Assembly: GCF_019097595.1 (NCBI RefSeq)
Contig: NC_080710.1
Location: forward strand, 19,269,780 to 19,333,779
Length of the DNA: 64,000 bases
Source of the DNA: Hemibagrus wyckioides
Lineage: Eukaryota; Chordata; Actinopteri; Siluriformes; Bagridae
Direction of reading: 5' to 3'
In this document: one piece after another, positions 62,301 to 64,000 of the stretch
How the letters are laid out: each line of letters begins with the position of its first letter
Numbering within the stretch: position 1 is the stretch's first letter
Made by a program: the position numbers and the translations under genes
The notes under the pieces: generated by a model
Databases searched by the model: none
Told to the model about the DNA's origin: nothing
Seen by the model: the letters and a program-made list of their open reading frames with translations, nothing else

Positions 62301-63844
62301 TGCTATAATGGAAACTCTCTTTATGTACTAACATTGCCTGTAACATAAGAGCCTTGTACTCCCACACCACTTAGTGCTCTGTAAAATAAATCCTACAGTT
62401 CAGTCAAATGTAATATAAAATTGTTTTATATACCTTCACTGCTCTCTCTAAGGCCCACACACCTGATCTAATAGAACATTATGCTAAAGGGACAGAATGT
62501 GAAGCCTGCCTGAAAGAAAGGATCTTTCTTTCAGCTATCTCCTGAGGCTGTTTGAATAAGTGCATGGATAATGATTACAATCTGAAATGTTCTGTAAACT
62601 CAACAGCAACTCCATTATTTAAATTATTGTCTGTTTAATGAAAGCATATCAAATTCACAGTAACACTTCCAAATAGCTCTGTAACAAAAGACTGCTTGTG
62701 ACAAACTGCTTGCTTTGCAGTACACATCACAATTCAAGTGATTCTCAGGGTGTTTTCACACTTGTTCAATTTAGTCCACACACAGAACCTGTTCTGGGCT
62801 TGTTTAGGGGGAGGGGCTTATAATCTCAGGTTTGCTTTCACACAGAGGAATTTCTTCCAAATCATGAATCGATTGTGCCATTCCATGCATCACATTTGTG
62901 GATGAATGTGTGCAAAACGGTAGGGTGTAGGTTCATCCCTTCTTTTTCCTCTAATACCAACATACAGCGTCGAAAATCAGCTCTTATGCCATTTTGTAAG
63001 AATACCATGCAAGCTGTTTTCATATAAGAACCTTTTTAGTCATGCAGGCTTACATACGACCTGTATTTTCTGCTATACTCTCAGTTCAAACACACAAATG
63101 ACAAAAAAAAATGGATAAATACAGTGCTCAGGTCCTTGAACGTCTGATTTGGTACATCAGAAATGCTTTCAGTTTTCTCAGTTGACTATAAAACAACCAT
63201 ATCCTGCCATCAGGAAACCTGAAATAGGAAGGAATGTGACAAGTTGAACCAATCTTCGGACTTGTTGTGCAGCGCCAAGAGCAGATAGCTTTAACACCTG
63301 ATGTGGGCTACACCACGCTTCAGTGGAATTGAGCCCCAGACCACCATTTTCAATAGGACAAAGATCTAGACCACTCCAGGGCTTAAAAACAGCTTTCACA
63401 CTTCACCAAACAGACCAAACTCTTTGGGCAAATGGAAAAAAAAACAAGTGTGAAAATGACCTTAGTCTCCACCATAGCCAAACAGTTATCTGGCAAAGAT
63501 ATGAGTGTAAATATAACAGATATATGGTTTGGGGTGTGCTTGATTTCAGAGGAGAGTGTTTGGTGTGAGAAGTGGCTTTACACCTCATGAGCCATTGAAA
63601 CATTATGTTGTACATTAGAAAGGACAGTTCCTAATGTATGCTTGGGTCATTGATTGATTAACACTTGAACAAAGCAGGAAAGCAAAGCAAGAAAGAGAGA
63701 GAAATGAGAAGGGATAGTGGAAGGTACAGTGTCAGAGACAGGTGCTCATCTGGCTTTGGCTGAGGTACAGATGGCCTTCTCAGCATGTCCACTTGCTTCT
63801 GTTTCAGGGCTACCATCGATCCAACCATTTCATCGCCACACAGG
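10109..63844 (+). CDS. ptpru: Receptor-type tyrosine phosphatase U-like, partial (18 joined exons)
   Basis: This entry spans the whole gene in the window. The CDS is the join of 10109-10184, 13439-13554, 16380-16554, 22329-22622, 27581-27904, 29944-30053, 34615-34816, 37631-37733, 37854-38127, 43148-43184, 48672-48810, 50006-50035, 50176-50336, 51357-51544, 58420-58492, 58722-58798, 61246-61263 and 63808-63844. All junctions are GT/AG and keep one frame. Approximate local residues: MAM end 1-25, Ig 27-122, FN3 repeats 123-220, 221-328, 329-432 and 433-558, TM helix 591-614, juxtamembrane and wedge 615-760, D1 start from about 745. R2B phosphatases are single-pass plasma-membrane proteins that mediate homophilic adhesion and bind catenin-type junction proteins. 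PTPRU is reported to be a catalytically inactive pseudophosphatase. Segments such as [35 protein letters not shown] and [13 protein letters not shown] favour PTPRU over its paralogues. The 5' exons and most of D1 and D2 are outside. The choice between ptprua and ptprub is open. Confidence 0.95.
10185..13438 (+). other. ptpru: Intron between MAM and Ig exons
   Basis: 3254 nt, GTAAGT to TTTAG. It contains an imperfect tandem duplication at about 11233-11285, in which GGCATGTGTTCATTAATTATTA occurs twice, and a CT microsatellite at 13161-13219. The stretch about 11500-11880 is more complex and GC-richer than its neighbours. No coding sequence or transposon is recognised. Confidence 0.85.
13161..13219. 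repeat. (CT)n microsatellite
   Basis: CT runs interrupted by TGTTTTGCTT and CC. A short GATA run follows. Confidence 0.95.
13439..13554 (+). CDS. ptpru: Exon: first half of Ig domain
   Basis: 116 nt, bounded by TCCTTTAG and GTAAAT. It starts with two bases of a split codon and ends in phase 0. The product reads [16 protein letters not shown] followed by QNATFQC, the opening of the C2-type Ig domain, with the first intradomain cysteine and an NAT glycosylation sequon. It ends in AEKFLLE. Exon length and sequence match the R2B family pattern, and [15 protein letters not shown] is characteristic of PTPRU and its paralogues. Confidence 0.96.
14015..14065. repeat. (TA)n(CA)n microsatellite
   Basis: A TA run passes into CA units immediately upstream of the MITE. 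Confidence 0.95.
14071..14420. mobile_element. Tc1/mariner-type MITE with 30-bp terminal inverted repeats
   Basis: The left end (14071-14100, starting TACACTACCGCTCAAAAG) and the reverse complement of the right end (14391-14420) agree at 28 of 30 positions. Both ends begin with TA, as expected for Tc1/mariner target-site use. The interior is about 290 bp, has no transposase frame and contains a T10 run, so the element is non-autonomous. It is flanked by TA/CA repeats on the left and CATA/GA repeats on the right. Confidence 0.9.
14419..14493. repeat. (CATA)n and (GA)n compound microsatellite
   Basis: CATA units (to about 14449) are followed by a GA run (about 14456-14493) directly downstream of the MITE. 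Confidence 0.95.
14498..14720 (+). mobile_element. Decayed tRNA-SINE/DNA-type interspersed repeat, forward copy
   Basis: The order of phrases (GGCACAGCTGGTAGTGTTG, then CCAGGGTCCTCAGTTTGGG, then AAATTGCCCCAGATGTGAA, then TGTCCTGTCCAAGG) follows a very common teleost interspersed repeat that I recall. A related copy lies in reverse at about 55017-55315. It is heavily mutated. Confidence 0.6.
14931..15038. repeat. (ATAAT)n pentanucleotide microsatellite
   Basis: About 108 bp of near-perfect ATAAT units. Open frames over it encode only Tyr/Ile/Leu repeats and are not genes. Confidence 0.97.
16380..16554 (+). CDS. ptpru: Exon: second half of Ig domain
   Basis: 175 nt between CCATTCTAG and GTAAGG, starting in phase 0 and ending in phase 1. 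It encodes [10 protein letters not shown], then [10 protein letters not shown], then [10 protein letters not shown], and ends in [11 protein letters not shown]. The DLYRCVTQ motif supplies the second Ig cysteine, pairing with the one in the exon at 13439. The start codon of overlapping short ATG frames is irrelevant because the frame is fixed by the flanking exons. Confidence 0.96.
16555..22328 (+). other. ptpru: Intron between Ig domain and FN3-1
   Basis: 5774 nt. It contains a long TA microsatellite (18425-18499), a purine-rich GGAA-type tract near 19880-19937 and otherwise AT-rich sequence. I see no further exon and no confident transposon. Confidence 0.85.
18425..18499. repeat. (TA)n microsatellite
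   Basis: About 75 bp of TA with two single-base interruptions (a G and a C), self-complementary and hairpin-prone. Confidence 0.97.
22329..22622 (+). CDS. ptpru: Exon: fibronectin type III repeat 1
   Basis: 294 nt between TTTTTGCAG and GTCAGT, phase 2 bases in and phase 1 out, a whole FN3 repeat in one exon. It contains [13 protein letters not shown], then [11 protein letters not shown], then [13 protein letters not shown], then [12 protein letters not shown], and closes with SRTKCA. The [12 protein letters not shown] and [11 protein letters not shown] phrases are hallmarks of R2B phosphatases. The donor is GTCAGT rather than GTRAGT, slightly non-consensus, but the frame continues into the next exon as GAA CCT ATG. 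Confidence 0.97.
23494..23895. mobile_element. Foldback element, copy A
   Basis: The forward arm (about 23497-23592) reads CCGTGGCATGACTATTGG, GGGCTGGTTTGAGTATTTTG and GATCTCCTGGGATTTTCATC. The other arm (about 23606-23875) carries the same family in reverse: its complement contains GGTACCAGATGGGCTGGTTT, GAAACTGCTGATTTCCT and GATGAGAGAGATCAAAGGAG. The arms overlap in content, so the element can form a large hairpin. A second copy lies at 42025-42335. No coding frame remains. Confidence 0.75.
24871..24909. repeat. (CA)n microsatellite
   Basis: CA run with CG and GA interruptions. A separate TG run lies at 24045-24067. Confidence 0.95.
27581..27904 (+). CDS. ptpru: Exon: fibronectin type III repeat 2
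   Basis: 324 nt between TCTTTTTCAG and GTGAGT, with 2 bases in and 1 base out. It contains [19 protein letters not shown], then [18 protein letters not shown], then [14 protein letters not shown], then [13 protein letters not shown]. Three N-glycosylation sequons (NLT, NTT, NTS) are present. A glycine-rich loop ([13 protein letters not shown]) appears longer than in the mammalian protein as I remember it. The [10 protein letters not shown] phrase is particularly PTPRU-like. Confidence 0.97.
28499..28630. repeat. (TTTC)n(TC)n compound microsatellite
   Basis: About 87 bp of TTTC passes into about 45 bp of TC with a single TG interruption. One strand is entirely pyrimidine apart from that G. 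Open frames over it are low-complexity artefacts. Confidence 0.97.
29194..29806. mobile_element. Interspersed repeat with short inverted ends, copy A
   Basis: The left end CAGGGTTATTCAACT is approximately the inverse of the right end AGTTGAACACCCCT. The interior stretch about 29530-29680 is clearly related to about 53775-53940, with shared phrases such as CTGTAGCT, CTGCCTTCA and GAAGCTAC/GATGCTACCCTGGTTT. It is therefore a dispersed family with at least two copies in this gene. It has no coding capacity. A hAT-like origin is possible but unproven. Confidence 0.55.
29879..29934. repeat. (CT)n microsatellite serving as splice-acceptor pyrimidine tract
   Basis: 56 nt of CT/TTTCT immediately precede the acceptor CAACACATAG of the exon at 29944. 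Confidence 0.95.
29944..30053 (+). CDS. ptpru: Exon: fibronectin type III repeat 3, first part
   Basis: 110 nt between ACACATAG and GTATCT, with 2 bases in and phase 0 out. It encodes [17 protein letters not shown] followed by [18 protein letters not shown]. The conserved tryptophan of the FN3 B strand (KWEEP) and the NGIITQYE turn are typical. [12 protein letters not shown] and FLKWEEP match PTPRU better than the paralogues. The 3' splice site relies on a pure CT microsatellite. Confidence 0.96.
30378..30540 (+). mobile_element. Fragment of a dispersed repeat beginning GGGGCCTCATTTATCA
   Basis: The opening phrase and the following GTGCGTAAAACCATGCA resemble a fish non-autonomous transposon family known to me. 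No matching opposite end was found, so the boundary is uncertain. Confidence 0.4.
32922..32947. repeat. (AAT)n microsatellite
   Basis: Eight tandem TAA/AAT units. Confidence 0.95.
33110..33345. mobile_element. DNA-transposon fragment, copy A of the GGGGTTGAGGTCAGG family
   Basis: Shares GGGGTTGAGGTCAGG and the later AACATTGTGGCAACAGTTTGG-type phrase with the element at 35560-36345. Both belong to a fish repeat I recall as a very abundant non-autonomous DNA element. An open frame across it (33051-33371) is a by-product. Confidence 0.6.
34615..34816 (+). CDS. ptpru: Exon: fibronectin type III repeat 3, second part
   Basis: 202 nt between TTGTTTCAG and GTATGA, phase 0 in and phase 1 out. It encodes [20 protein letters not shown], then [20 protein letters not shown], then [17 protein letters not shown]. 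Two sequons (NET, NIS) are present. [10 protein letters not shown] and [13 protein letters not shown] distinguish PTPRU from PTPRM, K and T as I recall them. A (TG)12 tract begins 13 nt downstream of the donor. Confidence 0.97.
34829..34852. repeat. (TG)n microsatellite next to a 5' splice site
   Basis: Twelve TG units start 13 nt after the exon end. Confidence 0.95.
35899..35992 (-). mobile_element. tRNA-derived SINE head, reverse orientation
   Basis: The reverse complement reads CTACCGATCAGAAAGTTGTG, then AACTCAAATCCCAGCAC, then CCACTGCTGGACC. This is the same head as the plus-strand SINE at 36088. It is truncated, with no visible A-box start or tail. Confidence 0.75.
36088..36274 (+). mobile_element. 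tRNA-derived SINE with target-site duplication
   Basis: The element has an A-box-like GGTAGCTCAGTGG, CTGATCAGGAGGTTGTG, a B-box-like TTCAAATTCCC and a body with CACTGCTGGGGGCCCCTGAG and CTCTTAACCCTCAACAGCTC. It ends in the tail GGGCATCTGGCAAATGCTGT. An 8-bp direct repeat GTTTGAGG (36080-36087 and 36275-36282) flanks it and is a plausible target-site duplication. From memory, this family is abundant in catfishes. Confidence 0.85.
37631..37733 (+). CDS. ptpru: Exon: fibronectin type III repeat 4, first part
   Basis: 103 nt between TATATGAAG and GTGCGT, with 2 bases in and 2 bases out. It encodes [19 protein letters not shown] followed by [13 protein letters not shown]. The [10 protein letters not shown] phrase and [11 protein letters not shown] are PTPRU-like. 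It is followed by a 120-nt intron, the shortest in the gene here, so this FN3 repeat is split by a very small intron. Confidence 0.95.
37854..38127 (+). CDS. ptpru: Exon: fibronectin type III repeat 4, second part, with presumed furin site
   Basis: 274 nt between CTCCTCAG and GTGAGT, with 1 base in and phase 0 out. It encodes [19 protein letters not shown], then [20 protein letters not shown], then [13 protein letters not shown] and [14 protein letters not shown]. In R2B phosphatases the proprotein is cleaved in this repeat. The basic run RKLKR occupies the expected place but has Lys rather than Arg at P4. An NHT sequon follows. Sequence after the donor stays open for a short way by chance. 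Confidence 0.96.
41333..41362. repeat. (TG)n microsatellite
   Basis: About 15 TG units. Confidence 0.95.
41481..41546. repeat. (CT)n microsatellite
   Basis: CT runs with TTTG, CA and TTG interruptions. Confidence 0.93.
42025..42335. mobile_element. Foldback element, copy B
   Basis: The forward arm contains GAAACTGCTGATTCCCTGGG, GCAGTTCTGTGGTCAGAAAC and GTGAGAGGTCTGAGGAGAAT. These match the reverse complement of copy A at 23606-23875. The end (about 42285-42335: TTCTGCTCACCACCGTTGTA, TTATTTGAGTTAC) carries the opposite orientation, as in copy A. It has no coding capacity. Confidence 0.65.
42500..42524. repeat. (TG)n microsatellite
   Basis: Twelve TG units followed by CGCATG. A mixed TG/GA tract lies at 41969-42006. 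Confidence 0.95.
43148..43184 (+). CDS. ptpru: Exon: membrane-proximal stalk (37 nt)
   Basis: A 37-nt exon between TTTCCTTTAG and GTGAGT, phase 0 in and 1 base out, isolated by 5-kb introns on both sides. It encodes [12 protein letters not shown], and the split codon gives Ala with the next exon. A 37-nt exon at this place is usual for R2B genes, and the ETR(I/L)[11 protein letters not shown] phrase is PTPRU-like. Identification rests on content, splice sites and phase together. Confidence 0.94.
46530..46588. repeat. (TG)n microsatellite
   Basis: Two TG blocks separated by a CATG interruption. Confidence 0.95.
47908..47934. repeat. (ATT)n microsatellite
   Basis: Nine tandem TAT/ATT units. 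Confidence 0.95.
48672..48810 (+). CDS. ptpru: Exon: transmembrane helix
   Basis: 139 nt between CATTCTACAG and GTGAGG, with 2 bases in and 2 bases out. It encodes [18 protein letters not shown], then the hydrophobic helix [10 protein letters not shown] followed by [15 protein letters not shown], then the stop-transfer residues KKG. The helix is about 24 residues, enough for a single membrane pass, with the acidic side (HSEEM) outside and the basic side inside. The [10 protein letters not shown] core is identical to PTPRU as I remember it. The upstream intron end is UG-rich with a weak pyrimidine tract. Confidence 0.97.
48811..50005 (+). other. ptpru: Intron between TM exon and 30-nt microexon
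   Basis: 1195 nt. A patch at about 49140-49290 has several TAATTA/ATTAG motifs. The last 60 nt (49942-50003) are almost pure CT/TTTC pyrimidine. An open frame at 49846-50178 runs through the tract and the microexon but is out of frame with the gene. Confidence 0.85.
49942..50003 (+). promoter_or_regulatory. Extended polypyrimidine tract upstream of microexon
   Basis: About 60 nt of CT and TTTCTC with almost no purine lead into CCTCTCCAG. Such tracts both strengthen 3' splice sites and bind PTB-type repressors of short exons. Its regulatory role here is inference. Confidence 0.6.
50006..50035 (+). CDS. ptpru: Microexon (30 nt): tyrosine-rich juxtamembrane segment
   Basis: The 30-nt exon between CTCTCCAG and GTAAGT has 1 base in and 2 bases out. 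Joined to its neighbours it encodes RDYYSYSYY and then Pro, five tyrosines in nine residues directly behind the membrane. PTPRU and its paralogues carry a comparable YYxYSYY segment. Because 30 is a multiple of three and the flanking exon phases match, the exon could be skipped without shifting frame. Phosphorylation of the tyrosines is possible but not shown by the sequence. Confidence 0.93.
50176..50336 (+). CDS. ptpru: Exon: juxtamembrane region, with tandem acceptor
   Basis: 161 nt to the donor GTGAGA if the first AG of CAGTAG is used, or 158 nt (start 50179) if the second is used. Both keep frame: the junction reads Pro-Arg-Lys-Pro-Val or Pro-Lys-Pro-Val. The exon continues [17 protein letters not shown], then [17 protein letters not shown], then [12 protein letters not shown]. 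The [10 protein letters not shown] and LSFMD phrases are specific to PTPRU among R2B members as I recall. The preceding intron is only 140 nt (50036-50175). A (CA)n tract starts 5 nt after the exon end. Confidence 0.95.
50337..51356 (+). other. ptpru: Intron between juxtamembrane exons
   Basis: 1020 nt, beginning with a (CA)n microsatellite (50342-50374) that overlaps the donor region. The rest is unremarkable and has no further exon. Confidence 0.85.
50342..50374. repeat. (CA)n microsatellite at a 5' splice site
   Basis: Sixteen CA units begin 5 nt downstream of the exon end at 50336. Confidence 0.96.
51357..51544 (+). CDS. ptpru: Exon: juxtamembrane/wedge region
   Basis: 188 nt between TTCCTTCAG and GTGAGC, with 2 bases in and phase 0 out. 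It encodes [16 protein letters not shown], then [18 protein letters not shown], then [20 protein letters not shown] and EYE. The serine-rich first half ([11 protein letters not shown]) is PTPRU-like. [12 protein letters not shown] is the conserved wedge helix that precedes D1 in R2B phosphatases. Confidence 0.97.
52201..52750. mobile_element. Probable interspersed repeat, unclassified
   Basis: The start (CACGAATTAAGTACTCAAGG, TGCAAATGCAGGGG) and the A-rich AAACAAGAAAAC-type body recall a fish repeat family that I cannot name. A 113-aa minus-strand frame over it has no recognisable domain. Confidence 0.35.
53745..54130. mobile_element. Interspersed repeat, copy B (partner at 29194-29806)
   Basis: The stretch 53775-53940 aligns by eye with 29530-29680, with the same order of phrases (CTAATGGCTCTAACC, GAGCTGCCTTCA, ATAAATG, GCTACACTGGTTT). 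It is diverged and non-coding. Confidence 0.55.
54313..54867 (-). mobile_element. Tc1-like transposon, internally deleted
   Basis: The left end TACACTACCAGTCAAAAG (from 54313) and the right end (about 54836-54867) form terminal inverted repeats of about 32 bp with one mismatch seen. The ends begin with TA. The interior (TGAGGTGCAGTTAATTGG, GAGGCTGGTAACTCT, GAGCCAGTTTCATCATGG) matches the coding region of a fish Tc1-like transposase read on the minus strand, as I recall it. It is about 555 bp against roughly 1.2-1.6 kb for full elements, with a broken frame, so it is inactive. Confidence 0.85.
54880..55010 (+). mobile_element. Common fish interspersed repeat, truncated forward copy
   Basis: GAGTGGTACAGTAGGTAGCA, CAGGGTCTCTGCTTCTATGT and GGTTTCCTCCTCAAGAAC follow the order of the same family seen at 14498-14720. 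Confidence 0.5.
55017..55315 (-). mobile_element. Common fish interspersed repeat, reverse copy
   Basis: It starts with CCATCCATCCA/CATTCATTCATTC tandem units. CTTTCTCCATGTCAGGG, ACACACTTATTCACACC, GGAAATTTAGAGTAGACTG and AACCCTGGAGCTGAGAGGTG follow, the reverse order of the family at 14498-14720. Confidence 0.65.
57876..57898. repeat. (GA)n microsatellite
   Basis: Perfect AG run of about 11 units. Confidence 0.93.
58420..58492 (+). CDS. ptpru: Exon: start of D1, divergent KNRY region
   Basis: 73 nt between TGTCCCCTAG and GTGAGC, phase 0 in and 1 base out. It encodes [18 protein letters not shown] followed by HDTIMD. In active R2B paralogues this stretch leads into the phosphotyrosine-recognition motif KNRY. 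Here that motif is absent and the segment runs [15 protein letters not shown] instead. FFEGWD and KKKDK are PTPRU-like. The loss agrees with published work describing PTPRU as a pseudophosphatase. Confidence 0.94.
58690..58709 (+). repeat. (TG)n tract within the 3' splice-site region
   Basis: About nine TG units end 12 nt before the acceptor AG of the exon at 58722, replacing the usual pyrimidine tract. Confidence 0.9.
58722..58798 (+). CDS. ptpru: Exon: D1, PTP motif 2
   Basis: 77 nt between CACATTTTAG and GTGAGT, with 2 bases in and phase 0 out. It encodes [17 protein letters not shown] followed by [14 protein letters not shown] is PTP motif 2. Mammalian PTPRU has [23 protein letters not shown] as I recall, divided here into two runs to respect length. 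The preceding intron is 229 nt and its 3' end is a UG microsatellite rather than a pyrimidine tract. Confidence 0.96.
58799..61245 (+). other. ptpru: Intron before the 18-nt microexon
   Basis: 2447 nt of AT-rich sequence with no recognised repeat apart from short homopolymers. The last 180 nt (about 61060-61230) are CT-rich. The final 15 nt before the acceptor (GTTTGGGCCCTGTAG) have a mixed rather than pure pyrimidine content. Confidence 0.85.
61246..61263 (+). CDS. ptpru: Microexon (18 nt): IRINRE insertion in D1
   Basis: An 18-nt segment between CCCTGTAG and GTAAGT, phase 0 on both sides, encodes IRINRE. It lies between exons ending NYVD and beginning GYHRSN. From memory, mammalian PTPRU carries the same six residues at exactly this junction, whereas PTPRK, PTPRM and PTPRT read straight from ID to GY. 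That match, with consensus splice sites and a length divisible by three, makes a true (possibly alternatively used) microexon likely. It adds six residues between PTP motif 2 and motif 3. It is far too short for ordinary gene finders and could be missed. Confidence 0.85.
62219..62246. repeat. (TTA)n microsatellite
   Basis: About nine TTA units after a T-rich run. Confidence 0.95.
62744..63464. mobile_element. MITE-like element with GTTTTCACACTTGTT inverted ends
   Basis: The left end (62744-62765) and the reverse complement of the right end (63443-63464) agree at about 18 of 22 positions, including TTTTCACACTTGTT. The element is about 720 bp. The interior has no transposase and holds short unrelated frames. 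The superfamily (hAT or PIF-like) is not decided and no clear target-site duplication is seen. Confidence 0.65.
63808..63844 (+). CDS. ptpru: Exon: D1, PTP motif 3 start
   Basis: 37 nt between CTGTTTCAG and GTGAGT, phase 0 in and 1 base out. It encodes [12 protein letters not shown] and the first base of the next codon. FIATQG is the start of PTP motif 3. [12 protein letters not shown] is the PTPRU version as I recall; PTPRM and PTPRK have other residues before IATQGP. The following exon is beyond the window. Confidence 0.95.
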
Positions 63845-64000
63845 GTGAGTATCTCTGCACGCCCTGGAATGAGTTGTCATTGCATTCATGTCTGTATGTG
63901 TGTGTTCTTTTGAATTGGTATGGTGTGTACTGCCCATCCAAACCCCATGGGTGAGAGTAAGTCTTTCTCAATCTCTGCACTAGTCTGGGTGAGTGAGTGG
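63845..64000 (+). other. ptpru: Intron start, end of window
   Basis: The donor GTGAGT follows the last exon. No further exon is visible in the remaining 156 nt. Confidence 0.9.

Larger units (their letters stand above)
61264..63807 (+). other. ptpru: Intron after the 18-nt microexon
   Basis: 2544 nt. It contains a TTA microsatellite (62219-62246) and an inverted-repeat element (62744-63464) close to the next exon. No further exon is seen. Confidence 0.85.

Overview
The window is vertebrate nuclear DNA, most likely from a teleost fish. Short exons with GT/AG borders sit in long AT-rich introns full of microsatellites, Tc1-like inverted-repeat elements and tRNA-derived SINEs. One SINE (about 36088-36274) resembles, from memory, a family abundant in catfish genomes. 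A siluriform or other ostariophysan host is therefore my best guess, but it is not proven.

One gene accounts for all recognisable coding sequence. It is a partial, plus-strand receptor-type protein tyrosine phosphatase of the R2B (MAM-Ig-FN3) class, and it matches PTPRU (also called PCP-2, PTP-lambda) better than PTPRK, PTPRM or PTPRT. Eighteen exons from 10109 to 63844 join in one continuous frame of 2434 nt (811 codons plus 1 base), and every phase agrees at every junction. In order they encode the end of the MAM domain, the Ig domain, four FN3 repeats, the membrane-proximal stalk, one transmembrane helix, a tyrosine-rich juxtamembrane segment, the wedge region and the first part of phosphatase domain D1. 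The signal peptide, most of the MAM domain, the D1 catalytic loop and all of D2 lie outside the window. Teleosts often keep two copies (ptprua, ptprub), and I cannot tell which this is.

Layout: 1-10108 is the 3' part of a long MAM-region intron. 10109-38127 holds the ectodomain exons. 43148-51544 holds the stalk, TM and juxtamembrane exons, including a 30-nt microexon and a NAGNAG acceptor. 58420-63844 holds the D1 N-terminal exons, including an 18-nt microexon that inserts six residues between PTP motifs 2 and 3. The rest is intron with simple repeats and degraded transposons.

The most interesting signals are the two in-frame microexons and the tandem acceptor, the apparent loss of the KNRY phosphotyrosine-recognition motif (fitting the pseudophosphatase nature reported for PTPRU), a lysine at P4 of the presumed furin site, several splice sites embedded in CT, UG or CA microsatellites, and foldback and nested transposons. 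I found no second gene, no RNA gene and no evidence of a wholly new system.
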